Assembly: GCA_963931925.1 (NCBI GenBank) | Contig: OZ007574.1 | Coordinates: 36,336,378-36,400,377 of the forward strand | DNA length: 64,000 nucleotides | Direction of reading: 5' to 3' | DNA from: Onchidella celtica | Lineage: Eukaryota > Mollusca > Gastropoda > Systellommatophora > Onchidiidae | Shown: positions 1-11,089 of the stretch, piece by piece | Numbering within the stretch: position 1 is the first letter of the stretch | Layout of the letters: every line of letters starts with the position of its first letter | Position numbers and translations under genes: made by a program | The notes under the pieces: generated by a model | Told to the model about the DNA's origin: nothing | The model's input: the letters and a program-made list of their open reading frames with translations, nothing else | Databases searched by the model: none

Positions 1-924
1 GGGTTGTTTGCTGTCCCCATTTCTGTTTATTCTGGTGATTGATTGGCTTATGAAAGAAACCACCAGTGGAGGAAGAAATGGCATACAATGGACCCCATGG
101 AGACAGCTGGACGATCTAGATTTTGCAGATGACTTGGCATTATTGTCGCACACACACGACCAGATGCAAGCAAAGACTACAGCTCTAAACAAAATTTCAG
201 AATCTATTGGATTGAGGATACATCCTGCGAAGACGAAGGTCCTAAATATTGTTGCACCCCCAAGCGAACAAGACAGAGTAGGAGATTAACCACTGGAAGA
301 TGTAGAGTCCTTCTGCTATCTTGGTAGTATCATTGACAATAAGGGAGGAACAGAGGCAGAAGTCAAAGCACGAATTGGAAAGGCACAGGCAGCTTTCACG
401 TCCTTAAGCAAGATTTGGAGAACCAAGGATATATCTCTAAAAACAAAGCTGAGGATATTCAACTCGAACGTGAAGTCAGTCCTGTTGTATGGATGTGAGA
501 CTTGGAATGCGTCCCAGGCCTGCATAAAGAGAATCCAAGTTTTCATCAACAGATGTTTGAGGAAGCTACTTAAGATCAGATGGACAGACAAGGTCAGCAA
601 TGAAATTGTATGGAAAAGAACAAGACAGAGCCCAGTCAGAGAGGAAATTGGTAGGAGGCGATGGGGATGGATCGGCCACACTCCCAGGAGGCCAGGAAAC
701 AGCATCACGAAGAAGGTATTGGACTGGAATCCCCAGGGCAAGAGATCAAGAGGAAGGCCGCGCGGAACGTGGAGAAGAGCCAGAGAAAATGATGTGCAAC
801 GAAGCGGAAAGACTTGGAATAATGTAAAGAGGCTGGCCCATGATAGAGAGGGATGGAAAGTGTTTGTTGGTGGCCTATACCCTGATCCAGGGTGAGAAAG
901 GCAATGATGATGATGATGATGATG
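1..924 (+). mobile_element. RTE-type non-LTR retrotransposon, 3' part of reverse transcriptase
   Basis: From base 2 one reading frame runs to the stop at 893-895, broken only by a single TAA at 287-289. It starts inside the reverse transcriptase domain (GCLLSPFLF), carries the catalytic block DFADDLALL at about 118-144, then the thumb region (FCYLGSIIDNKGG, SVLLYGCETWN) and the C-terminal RRRWGWIGHT and GKRSRGRPRGTWRR blocks typical of RTE-clade elements. The frame is followed by an ATG/GATGAT triplet tail at about 903-924; short tandem repeats at the 3' end are a hallmark of RTE elements. The 5' portion lies outside the window. The insertion sits in a NUDCD1 intron in antisense orientation. 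The clade is from memory of motifs; that it is a LINE is secure. Confidence 0.9.
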
Positions 925-944
925 CTGAATCTACAACTTCAACA

Positions 945-1110
945 GATTCCAGATGAATTTAAAGTGACAAAATACAGATGTAGCTGTCTACATTACTGAA
1001 CATACTGCTCTGGATTCCAGATAAATTTAAAGTAAAACAATAGCAGTTTACATAAACTATCTACCACTTTGACAGATTCCAGAGGAACTGAAAGTGAAAA
1101 ATACAAGTGA
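945..1110. repeat. Diverged three-unit tandem repeat next to LINE tail
   Basis: Three imperfect units of about 65 bp share the core GATTCCAGATGAATTTAAAG (near 949, 1014 and 1076), each followed by an A-rich stretch. The array abuts the RTE tail and may be old intronic sequence or element-derived. Confidence 0.6.
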
Positions 1111-1173
1111 AGATGTATGATTAAGATGGAAATAATCTTTGAATTCATGATGCAGTGACCAGAAAAGCAATAC

Positions 1174-1363
1174 CTGACAACAGTGTTATCCAGCTCAGTA
1201 CTGTGATCCAAGGGGATCTGTGTTTTTCCTTCACTTCTCCCTCCACTTCCTCTACTGAAGCCAAGAGACATTCAATCCTGTGATTTTCTCCATCCGTCCA
1301 CTGGACACTGTCCATCACAACACTGGTTTGGCCTGATACTGGAACTGTGTCACTGAACAATGT
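1174..1363 (-). CDS. NUDCD1: NUDCD1 exon 5
   Basis: Acceptor TCTTCACCAG preceded by a long T-run, donor GTATTG. It encodes 63 codons plus one base, phase 0 in and phase 1 out. ENHRIECLLASVEEVEGEV aligns with the family segment EEHSIATLLLRIEKEEL, and WITVLSWITLLS with YVSLEWVTIS. The next exon is outside the window. Confidence 0.85.
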
Positions 1364-4300
1364 CTGGTGAAGACAGAGACAAAAAAAAAAAAAATAAATA
1401 TTCTGGATTGCAGTTATGATCAGGACGATAACTATCATGCTGTATTGCATAATTAAAATTTTTACCAGCATTAGAAAAAAAAGTGAACAATCTAGGATAT
1501 TAATCTGCTTAACTGAAAGTCACATTAGACCACAACATATACTGTAATCATTGAAACAGCATGTCTTGGCTGAAACATCGTAAGCTGAGAGGAAGAGACA
1601 AACGTTATAAGTAGTATTTTTTTTGCATGTAGATTACCTTCCATTTTCGTGATGTGTGTCTGTCTTCAGTTGCCAACAAATAAAGCATGTCTGCACCATT
1701 AACTACCACTGCAAGTTTTTGTGATGGAAATCTCAGGGACACATTCAACCTGGTAGGTTTCAGCCTTAAGTTAGCAGCATCTGGAACCTGGAACACGCTG
1801 TCACAAAGTTCAGGCTTGCCCGTCTTGTGAGATGAAATCAAAGGACAGATTAATTAAAACAGACTGTTAACCCCTTCCCTGCTTTGCCTGGAACTATTCT
1901 GGGCTGTCTAATCTCCCTATACTGCCATGTACCCGGAACTATTTCGGGCCCAGTTCACATGCATTTCTTGAGTAATCATGGAGACAATTCCCAAATTATG
2001 ATTGTTTTGTATTTCCTGGTTTGTTCCCCTACTTACTTGCATCATTTGCATGTATTTTGAAAGCCTAGGATTTATGGTGTGTAATTGTCTAAATTTGTTT
2101 GTTTTGTCCCCTTTTGCACCCAGCATTTGAGTGGAAATCTGTGTGGCAGGCAAGGGGTTAAAATATAATTTTCTATTAAAATCTACTACCACAAAATATA
2201 TTCATAAGTTTTGACTATTCAGGCCTTAGCTTAAACTCCAAAACATACACTGAAGTATTTCTCCATTAATACAAATTAAGAAACAACTGGCATGACTGAA
2301 CATGCATGCTAAAATGTTCCAAACCTCCACCAGTAACACTTGTAAAAAGATGAAATTTACTGCGGTTGCAGACCACAAAAAAAAAATCTCACCCAAACAA
2401 ATGTTTTCCACTTCAAGTACCTGGGTTCACACTGACCAGTTTCCATTAACCTTTGTCATAACATCATCTTTCATATCTATATAATAAATGGCAGGCTGGC
2501 TTTTATAATGAAGATGTGTTTGTGGAGGTTAAATGTTGCCTTGATATCCAGGTAGCTTTTTTTTTCCCCGTCCATATAGTGTTGAGATAGTGACAGCATT
2601 TCATGTTATTGGTCAACTAATAAATCACATGAGCACAAAATGAAAATGAGAACTGAGTAAATGTGTGCAAGTACTAATACTGATAATAATTTAAAACAAT
2701 GAGCCAAATTCACAGATCAACTGCTAATGAATGATTGCAAGGCCCATCCCAGCTGTTGGCAAAGCAATGATTTCATGACAACTTGCACGCCTCTTCACAA
2801 TGCAGCATTCTACATTGGCAAAGGATTATATGATACTAGATGATGAGCTAAATGAAAGTGCAATTATGCCAAATTTCATATAAGCATTGCATGGCAGGCT
2901 CATAGTAGGCTCACAAGTACCATCACATCCACTTCATTTTGACGATTTTGAGTGAAATCTTGATGATGTGAAAAAAAGAAGAATGGATCTGGTCCACAGC
3001 ATGAGTTCATCTCAACAAAAAAAAGTTAAATCTGGCAACATTTCTTGAATTGCAGCATAATGCTGATTTTGTACATTAATGGTAAATCATTACCTTAGCC
3101 ACAGAAATTTTGCCTATGTTCCAATCACGATCACAAAAATAGACAGAAGCATCACTCCAAGGATCTGTGAAGAGGTGATTGTGAAGACTGAAGAGCTTGG
3201 CATAATGAGAACAGAAGCTTGTTTCCGATGGCTTAGCAATATCAATGCCTGAGGATGAGAATTTAAATAAAACAATTTTTTCAATCCTTAATTATGCAAG
3301 TCAATTCATTGCACAATAATAAAACAAATTCTGATGAACAATTCTGACAGCATTAATATGTAATTACAATTTACAGTGCTATTGGGCAATATCACACTTG
3401 ATCTAGATAGGAAATACACCTGTATCTGTATAGATCTCTGAGGATCTAGAATTTGTTCCATGACAGGAAAAATATGATAGTTTTAAATTACCTCACAAGT
3501 TCTCCACACAGAAATTCTAACTAACAGTTTACACAATTATAAAATCCTGCAGAGAAATCAAACTTATTATTTGTGGCCTCTAAATGACAATAACAACAGT
3601 TATGTTCAAAATGGAAATTATTCTAGTTTCAAATAGGCCTATCCTATAGTCTAGTATAAGAATTTTTAAAAAATAAAACATCAATATACTATTGACTATT
3701 GGGAAGGAATTCCGTATGAGATCCGCACTGTTGCCGACAAAGCGCCAAAGACCAGAATCTAACACAACTACCCCAGCCCCTTTTCGCCTGAGTAGTCAAT
3801 CTGACTACCGCCCATTGATACAAACTGACTAGACCCTCACGCCCCCAACATTGCTTTTTTTCCAATGACAATTGGATAAACTAACAAAATTAATAAGTAG
3901 GGTTTTTTATCAAAAAGTGCGGATCTCGTAAGGAATTCCTCCCGACTATTGTACTGATAATGACAGCCTCTAAATAAGACATTAACTAGATCCAGCTGAA
4001 TTGAAACAGAACTCATTACCATGCACCAGTTTGCTGCTCTGAGATGGTAAACCACCTAAAGCTATGCTGTAGTGTGTAAAATGAATATCTTTAATTTTTC
4101 TATTTTGTAAATTATTAAAGTCTTCATCGGATAATGTGACAGACATCTTGCAGCTATCCAAAAAAAAATTTTTTTAAGTTGTAATTTAAATCTATTGCCT
4201 AGATCTAGATCTAGATCTAGTTCTGGTTAGTATCAGACTAGATAGAGTCTTTAGTCTAGATTTAGATCTAGAATCTACATAGATTTCGTCTATAATTTCT

Positions 4301-4690
4301 AATGATCAACTCTCAGGTGAACAGCTTCAGAGCTCTATTCCACCACAAAACATAAACGGATATTAATATATCATTGCCACTACTGTGCTTTTGTGTATGC
4401 ATGGATCTGAGCCAAAGTACACAAATTTATAAATCTATGCAGTGTACAGCACTATGACGCAGTCTAGTATGACATGGCAGTAACAGCATCATGTCCGCTG
4501 TGCTGGTCAGAACAAATCACATCGTACTGTAATTTTCGGCAATTATGACAAGTTACTTGGAATGCAAAGTTTAATTACTTTTATCCAAAGCCGTATCATA
4601 CACTGGCACAGTATCAAGAGACAGCTGATAATGATCAAAATTAGTGTTTACAAGTTCCCTATTGGGTCGCAGATCTACCAACGAAGCCAT
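1174..4690 (-). CDS. NUDCD1: NudC domain-containing protein 1-like gene, first five coding exons (partial)
   Basis: Minus-strand gene read from ATG 4690-4688. Exons: 4690-4579, 4153-4056, 3248-3094, 1823-1638, 1363-1174, all with GT donors and AG acceptors; about 246 codons are visible. The peptide aligns in order with the N-terminal, WD/beta-propeller-like half of animal NUDCD1: NFDHYQLSLDTVPVYDTALD, then LHNHLFTDPWSDASVYFCD, then GKPELCDSVFQVPD, then DMLYLLATEDRHTSRKWK, then the exon-5 segment ending WITVLSWITLLS. The CS (NudC-like) domain and C-terminal half must lie left of base 1, beyond the intron holding the RTE element. NUDCD1 is a NudC-family cochaperone-type protein. Exon phases agree at junctions 2/3, 3/4 and 4/5 but not at 1/2, where the frame is off by one base. 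Identification rests on remembered family sequence, not a search. Confidence 0.88.
1638..1823 (-). CDS. NUDCD1: NUDCD1 exon 4
   Basis: Acceptor CTCACAAG, donor GTAATC. It encodes 62 codons, phase 0 at both ends, beginning TGKPELCDSVFQVPD and ending DRHTSRKWK. The block VNGADMLYLLAT fits the family LSDGTGRLYVIGTG beta-propeller strand. Confidence 0.88.
1867..2161. mobile_element. piggyBac-type MITE with TTAA ends
   Basis: A 295-bp element begins TTAACCCCTTCCCTGC and ends GGCAGGCAAGGGGTTAA, giving inverted ends flanked by TTAA at both sides. TTAA targets and CCCTTGCCTGCC-like termini are known for piggyBac. It lies in the NUDCD1 intron between exons 3 and 4 and has no coding capacity. Confidence 0.85.
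3094..3248 (-). CDS. NUDCD1: NUDCD1 exon 3
   Basis: Acceptor CCTCAG, donor GTAATG (first base 3093). It encodes 51 codons plus two leading bases, including HYAKLFSLHNHLFTDPWSD and VYFCDRDWNIGKISVAK. These correspond to the family block around MYNYLHCDSWYQDSVYYID. Phase 1 in, phase 0 out. Confidence 0.88.
3701..3943. mobile_element. 243-bp TIR element with 7-bp target duplication
   Basis: The left end GGGAAGGAATTCCGTATGAG and the inverted right end GGGAGGAATTCCTTACGAGA extend as terminal inverted repeats of about 29 bp to GATCCGCACT. GACTATT is present immediately outside both ends (3694-3700 and 3944-3950). It sits in the NUDCD1 intron between exons 2 and 3. Superfamily not assigned; the TSD length fits P-like or hAT-like elements only loosely. 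Confidence 0.85.
4056..4153 (-). CDS. NUDCD1: NUDCD1 exon 2
   Basis: The acceptor is GGATAG after a T-run; the donor GTGGTT starts at 4055. The open frame reads CKMSVTLSDEDFNNLQ followed by a Lys/Ile-rich segment, 32 full codons with one base each side. SVTLSDEDF fits the family block EVKLRDDQY. The segment after it is longer than in the human protein as I recall it. Confidence 0.72.
4198..4272. repeat. TAGATC hexamer microsatellite, interrupted
   Basis: TAGATC units occur at about 4200-4222 with degenerate copies to 4272. A longer tract of the same motif is found at 5213-5272, and a shorter one near 5320-5340. The motif is self-complementary (AGATCT), so long tracts can fold on themselves. 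Confidence 0.9.
4579..4690 (-). CDS. NUDCD1: NUDCD1 exon 1 with start codon
   Basis: The start ATG is at 4690-4688 in the context AATAAAACATGGCT. The 37 codons begin MASLVDLRPNRELVNTNF, matching the family N-terminus (LLDPxFxGYKLSL). The donor GTAATT begins at 4578 and leaves the exon in phase 1. Exon 2 needs a phase-2 partner, so either a base is missing here or the join is unusual. Confidence 0.85.
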
Positions 4691-6019
4691 GTTTTATTGT
4701 ATCAGAGTGATGTCCCTTGAAACTCTCAAAATTAAAGATTTCAATTACAAGTAATAAGTGAACGAAATGCAATTTTTGTTTCCTACTTATTTTTAAGAAA
4801 TAAAGTTTATAAGCCGATGCATTATAATGTTAACATTCTTTTTGCATAACTTTATAATTTATTTAAGGGTACAATCATGGTACAAAGGTTCGAATGATAT
4901 TCAATATCATGATGGTTAATGTTTGACTTGTATCAAAATGAATACGATAGTAAGGCAAGTAGCTAGAATGTGTTTCGGGACTTCCCATTTTGCAGTCCTT
5001 GTCATTTTGACAGACACGTTAGACAGGCCAGTCTCTCAGTCTCACTGGAGTTTGGTCAGGGTCAATCGTGAGTAGCCTGCATGGGTCACTATTGATAATT
5101 GGGGTTATAAATGTGCTTTTGCAGATGGAGGGCCGTTTGATATGTAAAAAAATAGTATCTTGAATAATTAATGTAGATCCACTAAGGAAATCAGCTGTAG
5201 TTTACTGTATAGATGTCTAGATCTGGATATAGATCTAGATCTAGATTCTAGATCTAGATCTAGATCTAGCTAAAGTCATAAAGATCAGAAGCCGAGGCCT
5301 AATTATTAAATATTATTAGACTCTAGATCTAGATCTAGTTTTATCTTACGTTCCCACAGCCTCCCATCCTTTAGTTGTAGATATGTGTTCAGCTACAGCC
5401 GTAGATCTTCCACTGTAAGCACACACTTGCAGTAATTATCTCAGACATTTTCTCTGCACCAGCCACCCTTTGTTTACCTTACCGACAGAGATCCGCAAGC
5501 TTTTACCTCAGAGATTTTTTTAGTCTTATTTTGACCTGCTTACGGACAAATCGGTCGAACAAACAGCTGTGGATTGATTTGGGGGGGGGGGGGGGCTTGT
5601 AATCCAAGGGAGTAGTTGTTTACAAGTATTTTTACGGGTAGGCGGCTCATGCCCATCACTTAATCTTAATTCTTATGCCGGAGCAGTGTATGTTGCATTA
5701 CCAAGTATAGTATTTTAATAATTTCTCTCAGCGTGTTTCATTAGCAGTTGGATACACTAAGCCGTATTTGCATTTAAAACTAAAAAGACAGAGCACTTAC
5801 AAGATGTGGCTTACATGGCAAGCAACAGCCATGATGTACGATTGATATGCTTCACAAATACAATTACCATTCACATCTGATTTATTCCAGTGCTTGTCTT
5901 CAAGCTTATAGTTACCACTGTGTGTGATAAAGAGAGCATATTTCATTTTCAGGTAAACTCAATGTTACATTGAGCCGACAACATGTATTGTGGTTGGGTA
6001 TTTTTATAGAATTACTCCC
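4691..6019. other. Upstream flank of NUDCD1, no gene seen
   Basis: This stretch should include the NUDCD1 promoter, but I could not pick a transcription start. It contains TAGATC repeats at 5213-5272 and 5320-5340 and a G-run at 5581-5595. I looked for a divergent ENY2-like gene, the usual vertebrate neighbour, and did not see one. Confidence 0.6.
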
Positions 6020-6160
6020 GCCTCAGATGGACCTGGGGGGCATGAGGGTCTAGTCAGTTTGTGTCAAGGGGGGGTAGTCAGATTGACTAATCAGATGAAA
6101 AGGGGCCTGGGTAGCAGTAACAGTGGTGTCCATTGTCGCAAAATGCGGTGGTAACTGACG
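6020..6160. repeat. Inverted relic of the 3.7-kb TIR element
   Basis: Read in reverse, 6030-6120 repeats the interior of the 3701-3943 element: GTCAATCTGACTACC, then CAAACTGACTAGACCCTCA, in the same order and spacing. The ends are decayed and no target duplication is evident. Confidence 0.7.
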
Positions 6161-6504
6161 CTACCGATTGGAGACTGGAGTGATTCTATGAAATTGCCTG
6201 TGGTTGTTGGCCTTTGTGCAGTAGAAACAGCACCAAAAAAAAGTACTGGTACTTTCTTTGTTGTAAACTGATAATTGAGAAGCCAATGCAGTGCAGAAAA
6301 ATCCATGCCAGCACCCCATTGTCAGTCAGATGCTGAATTGTATAGGATTTCTGTAGGGTTAGTAGTATTACCATGGGGGCAGACTCCCTACATCAAACTG
6401 ACGTCAGCATGATGTCGTATCCAGAGAATCTATGTAGGAATGATGTCATTCCTTTGTGGAAACTTGACCTCAGTCCAACACATCAGATATCCACAAGGTT
6501 TGTG

Positions 6505-7300
6505 TGTCACGAGTGGAGTGAGTGCAATTAAGGGGATTGCTACAGAGCGGGTGTAGAGTAAGAAGGGCTCACAGTAGACAGCAAGTTAAGCGTGCTGTTG
6601 TGAGTAGTGGGAGGGTCTGAATGGGGCGAAAGCGCTGTATAACTATCACTGCAAGTTAGAAGGTCCTAGGGAGCGGACCTGTGAATAAGAGCCCATCGGG
6701 CGGACATAAAGGGAGCAGTCGAGAAGACTAGGGAAGAGTCTTTCCAGTAATGACTGGTGTCGAGGACGGGCCGCAGAGCCACCTCGATGAGCACAGGGGA
6801 TAGGCCAGCATAGGGCCGGAGGCCACACATAGGCCAGAAGTGAGGCTGTCGGTGCAGGACAGTAGAGGCACATACAGTCGTGGCAGTCAGGCCGCGGACA
6901 GGGACGTAGATATGAGAGTGAATGAGATACTATATTATTGCCATGATGATGGGCAAGTGAACTGATAAGTTGTATGGCAATAGGAAGGTGATGTTGAGAG
7001 ACTGCGGTGCCAGTGAATCATTAATGTACTATTAAGACCCTGAGGGGAGAGGCTGAGGCCGAAGTGCCTTTAGGAGTAACTACCGGATTGTGGATCCGAG
7101 GGAGAGTGTGTGGGAGAATAAGGCCGTTGTACGGCAGTTCATTTCAATAATATAATGTATGTAATTGCGCTATTATATGTATAATTATGTTTAATAAATG
7201 TGTGAGTCTGATGGGTTGTTTTGTTAAGTGTTAAACTTGTTTGTTCGTGATTGTCGTCCTGTCATAAACTATTACATCTCCCAGTCTGGGATTTGTGACA
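6505..7300 (+). mobile_element. Solo LTR of an LTR retrotransposon
   Basis: A 796-bp segment starts TGTCAC and ends GTGACA, the short inverted ends of an LTR. It is flanked by perfect 5-bp copies of TTGTG (6500-6504 and 7301-7305), the target duplication expected for Gypsy, BEL or Copia insertions. It is clearly more GC-rich than its surroundings and carries AATAAA at 7193-7198, about 100 bp before the end, which suggests plus orientation. No internal gag/pol or second LTR is seen, so it is a solo LTR left by recombination. The family is unknown. Confidence 0.85.
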
Positions 7301-7305
7301 TTGTG

Positions 7306-9893
7306 GCTGGGATGTTTAATTAACATACTCTTTAAGTTATTTGTTGACCTAAGACATGCCAACACTATAGTATAAATCCCAACAAATTCCTTGTTCTAGA
7401 ATGTCATAGTGGCCCACCATGACGGAAATTGCAGTTTGGCATTGTCAGATAGTTTGGAATTACAAAATATACTTCTTGTTTCTGATAAATTAATAAATTG
7501 TTAATTTCTGGGATAAGCATAGTAGTGAAACTATTGTCACACCTATCATGGATTTCCAAACACATACACAAAAAAAACCTGAAATCAATTGAATTAGGAA
7601 GTAGCACCATCTGAGAAAATGTCAATGTGTTGAATACAAGGGTGTTTTGCAAGAATGTTTTTTAAAAAATTTCATAAGGCTGTGGCAACTGCAAATTTGT
7701 CATGGTTCAGATCATCTGTTACAAAGACAAGAGAATCAGTTGTGCCAATATCTATCCATGCACATGTTGTAAACAAGATGATTTGACTATGGCTCTTTTT
7801 CAGTCACTTTGTTGGCAACTTAACTAACCTGAGCACTGGTTGTCACATGATAACTTCACACCGTAACATTACTGCGTGGCATACCTTGGGTGAATTACAT
7901 GTATAACTTGACAATTTTGAATCAGATTTTCATAAAGTTTTGTCAGTCAGTGTAGCCTAACCCAGCCATGATTCAGTATAATATGGATTGTGTCATTGAT
8001 AGAATACAAGCATCTTGAGATGAAAAAAAAGTTGAAAAAATGTTACGGTATGACATGTTATGGCGTGACACAGGGCCATACAAAAAAAATTCCACTTTCC
8101 TGAACTCATGCAGCACTTAGCTCCGCAAAACTAAAATTATGATAGAATTTTGTCTAACATATGACCTTTCAAGAGATAGGTAATGATCTACTTCAGTTAT
8201 TATTGGATACGTCTCAAAAGACTTTAAAAGCGGTTATACTTTCTTTTATTAGTAAAACTTTTTTAAAATTTGAGATAGTTCAATTTGACAAAGGATCTTT
8301 ATCTAATAAAGTATTGTTAGCAAAAATGAAATAAAACTTAATGGTCTTTAAAGTAGAGCTGTTTTACTAATATAAACAGCTATAATCTTATTGTTTAGCG
8401 TATGTTGAAATGTATCCACTTGGGGACCGTTTTGCTTGGAACTGCCCTATAACATTAGGTTTGATCCAGAAGAGCATCTTGCAAAACCCTCTTGACCGGC
8501 TGACCGATTAGTATTTTACAAAAGGTTTCTGAAATTTCTACTAGTCTGGAATTCTGTTTTAGAACTTTTACTTTGATTACAACGCCAAGTAAGATCCGCA
8601 AAAAAGTAGCTTGCAAAAGCCTTTGGACCTGCTTCCCAGGCAGCCTACCTCCTATCCCATCCTGCACCATATTTGTCCCCTGGCCCATTCTTCAATCTCA
8701 CTGAGTGATTGGCAAAATAAGAAAAGAAAAAAAAAACAAAGCACTTTTTTTGCACAGGAGGTGAGTGCTCAGCAGTGCTGGCATTGCATATAATTTGTTT
8801 TAAAGTAAATGTTAACATGATTTCCTTGAAAACTGTTGTTGTGTAGTTCATTGCTGTCATGGAAAATGAAAAATAAATTTTAAACTTAAACATGAACATT
8901 TAGCAATTTCTAATACTCAGGCAAATTTTATGTGACAGCATTCTGAAGACAGCCATTCACAGTGAGAAGTGTATAAAATTTGAAGGTGATACAATTGTTA
9001 TGAACAAAGTTGTAGGGAAAGGAGTGCTGCAGTGTCGTCAAGTTTCTCTTGATTAATGTCAGGGTCTTTTATTTATACTGTACATTGTTATCCAAAGCAA
9101 ATTTAAAATCCAGTCAAAAATCATTTGCATGCTTGTCAGTTTCAGGATTTGAAACAATTTTAATTAAGATACATGTACTGAAAGCATAGATCATCCTTGG
9201 CAAAGCAGAGAAAAGTTTCAATTTGTTGAACATTAAGGGCATAGCCTACTAGTGGTAGGCTTTACATTAATCTGCTCTGCTCCCATGTAATTGCCCTGAC
9301 ACTCTTATTTGTTCAGATATGCGCGTTTCTGTCAGAAAGTTTTATTTTGAGATAAGCATATGATATCATGTTAGCAGTTGGATTATTGTGGTCCCCTGAC
9401 CTCACAATCTATTCAAGTGTAACACAGAAATGTTCAGCCAAACTGGAGGATCAGGGATTACTGAGCTACAAGTGATGACAAATTTTATACATGTATCTCT
9501 GTTACCAAGAATTTGGTAAAGAAAGAAAACCCAGTATATATCAGGTCAGGGATGGAATCGGCTCAAGTTAATCCTGATTTCAGTCATCTTCTTTTTTTTA
9601 TAACTGCCATTGGAAAAATATATCAAAACAATATTATCTATTATGTAACTCTGACCAATGCTGCACCTGAGAAGACAGTGAAAATTTCAAGTTTTTCTCT
9701 TTCGTCATGGTCTTTTTGGTTCCATCCCTGATAAGTCAACTTTTAGGAGATGCCGTCATTGTTTGGTCTTTCCTTAATTCTGTAGACTGGCCCAACCAGG
9801 CAGTAGATTGTGTGATGCAAAATTTCATGAGGGAGGGTAATTTATTAAACAGTGGTTGTTTTGTTCTCTAAAGAATTAGTCACATTTTTCTGA
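7306..9893. other. Gene-free AT-rich DNA
   Basis: Only short chance reading frames are present. There are A/T homopolymers, and no exon with family signature or repeat with clear ends was recognised. Confidence 0.6.
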
Positions 9894-10121
9894 GGCGGGT
9901 ATCATACTAAGCCTGGAATGGCACAGTCAGTTGCTGGCACAGACAAGACCTGCACACCACAATTTCATACATTTTCTATTTTCTTAGTAAATGTGGGAAG
10001 ATCCTATCATACAAAGCCCAGTCGGACACAGTCAGCTTCTGCCACTATTTCTTGGGTGTAGGCTACATTTCTGCTGGCAGCAACTGGCTGCGACCCTCCT
10101 GGCTTAGTATGATACACCCCC
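9894..10121. mobile_element. TIR element (GTATCATACTAAGCC ends)
   Basis: The left end GGCGGGTATCATACTAAGCC and the inverted right end GGGTGTATCATACTAAGCCA are matched over about 45 bp, both continuing to CAGTTGCTG-like sequence. A third, internal copy of the same motif lies at about 10012-10050. The right end runs into a 14-base C homopolymer, so the boundary and target duplication cannot be read. Confidence 0.7.
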
Positions 10122-10499
10122 CCCCCCCCCACTTTCCACAAGTGTCATCAAACACCAAGGAATATGTACTGAATGAAGAACAAAATGAAATGTCTGTTAG
10201 ATTTGTCTGCCTGAAGGCATCAGTATGCCTAGTCATCATTATGCTGTGACAGGTCATAGCATCAGTCCAGTGCCTGAGGCTGACTGTCATTTTGTGGTGT
10301 ATTGATTCCTGGTGGCACCCTTCCTCTCAGGTGGCCTTGGGTTGGCAATGCAAGATAATTGCTCAGCAGCTCAGTGTGTAATCAGGGACTGAACAGGTTG
10401 TTGGCATTTGCGTCATTGTGTCCTGGCGTGTCTAATTGCTTCTGATTAGTAAATTAAGACACCTGAATACATTGATGTTGACTGGTCAGTCATTACCAG

Positions 10500-10815
10500 A
10501 CCGGAGCCAGAAAACAGGATCACCATAGACTTACACTTGCTGTTATATAGAAGTTCTATAATGTTTATATGTCTGTTTTTACACACACAAAAAAATGTCT
10601 TCTTTCTCAGTAAAAAAGAAAAGGTCTTTTTCTTTTACTGGCCTGTGGTTTGCAGGTCTCAAAACAGAAGCCAGAAAACGGGGTTACTATAGTTGTCCAC
10701 TTACTGTCAAATAGAAGTTGTAAAATATTAATTAATATCAATGTCCATCTTTACAAAATGTCTGTTTTGTGTTGTTTTTTTTCTCTAGATAAATGTCATT
10801 TTCTTTATTGGACTT
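10500..10815. repeat. Two-unit direct repeat of about 160 bp
   Basis: 10505-10655 and 10668-10815 share, in order, AGCCAGAAAAC, a CTGT...ATAGAAGTT block, AATGTCTT/AATGTCTG, a T-run, and TTTCTTTTACTGG versus TTTCTTTATTGG. An old tandem duplication. Confidence 0.7.
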
Positions 10816-11089
10816 GAGATTCTGTCTGAGCATTTATAAAGCTGCATATCTGCAGTGGGAGGACAGAGAAAGGGCAAAGAAGCAAGAAACTGTATCTGTG
10901 CATGCAATTATAGTACATGTACTACATTATCTTGGGCAGAAATGCTTAAAAGTGAAAGCACCAATTTTACTGCCTTTGTGTCCATGTTCATTGGCATAAT
11001 CATTTTTTCATTTGATCACATATTAAGTATATAAATTAATAGAGGTAGGAAAGCAGGTAAGAATTCTCACCAAATAGATTTGCACCTGT

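Noticed and set aside
4691-6000. ENY2 as divergent neighbour of NUDCD1
   Set aside because: No frame or exon resembling ENY2 was seen in this stretch.
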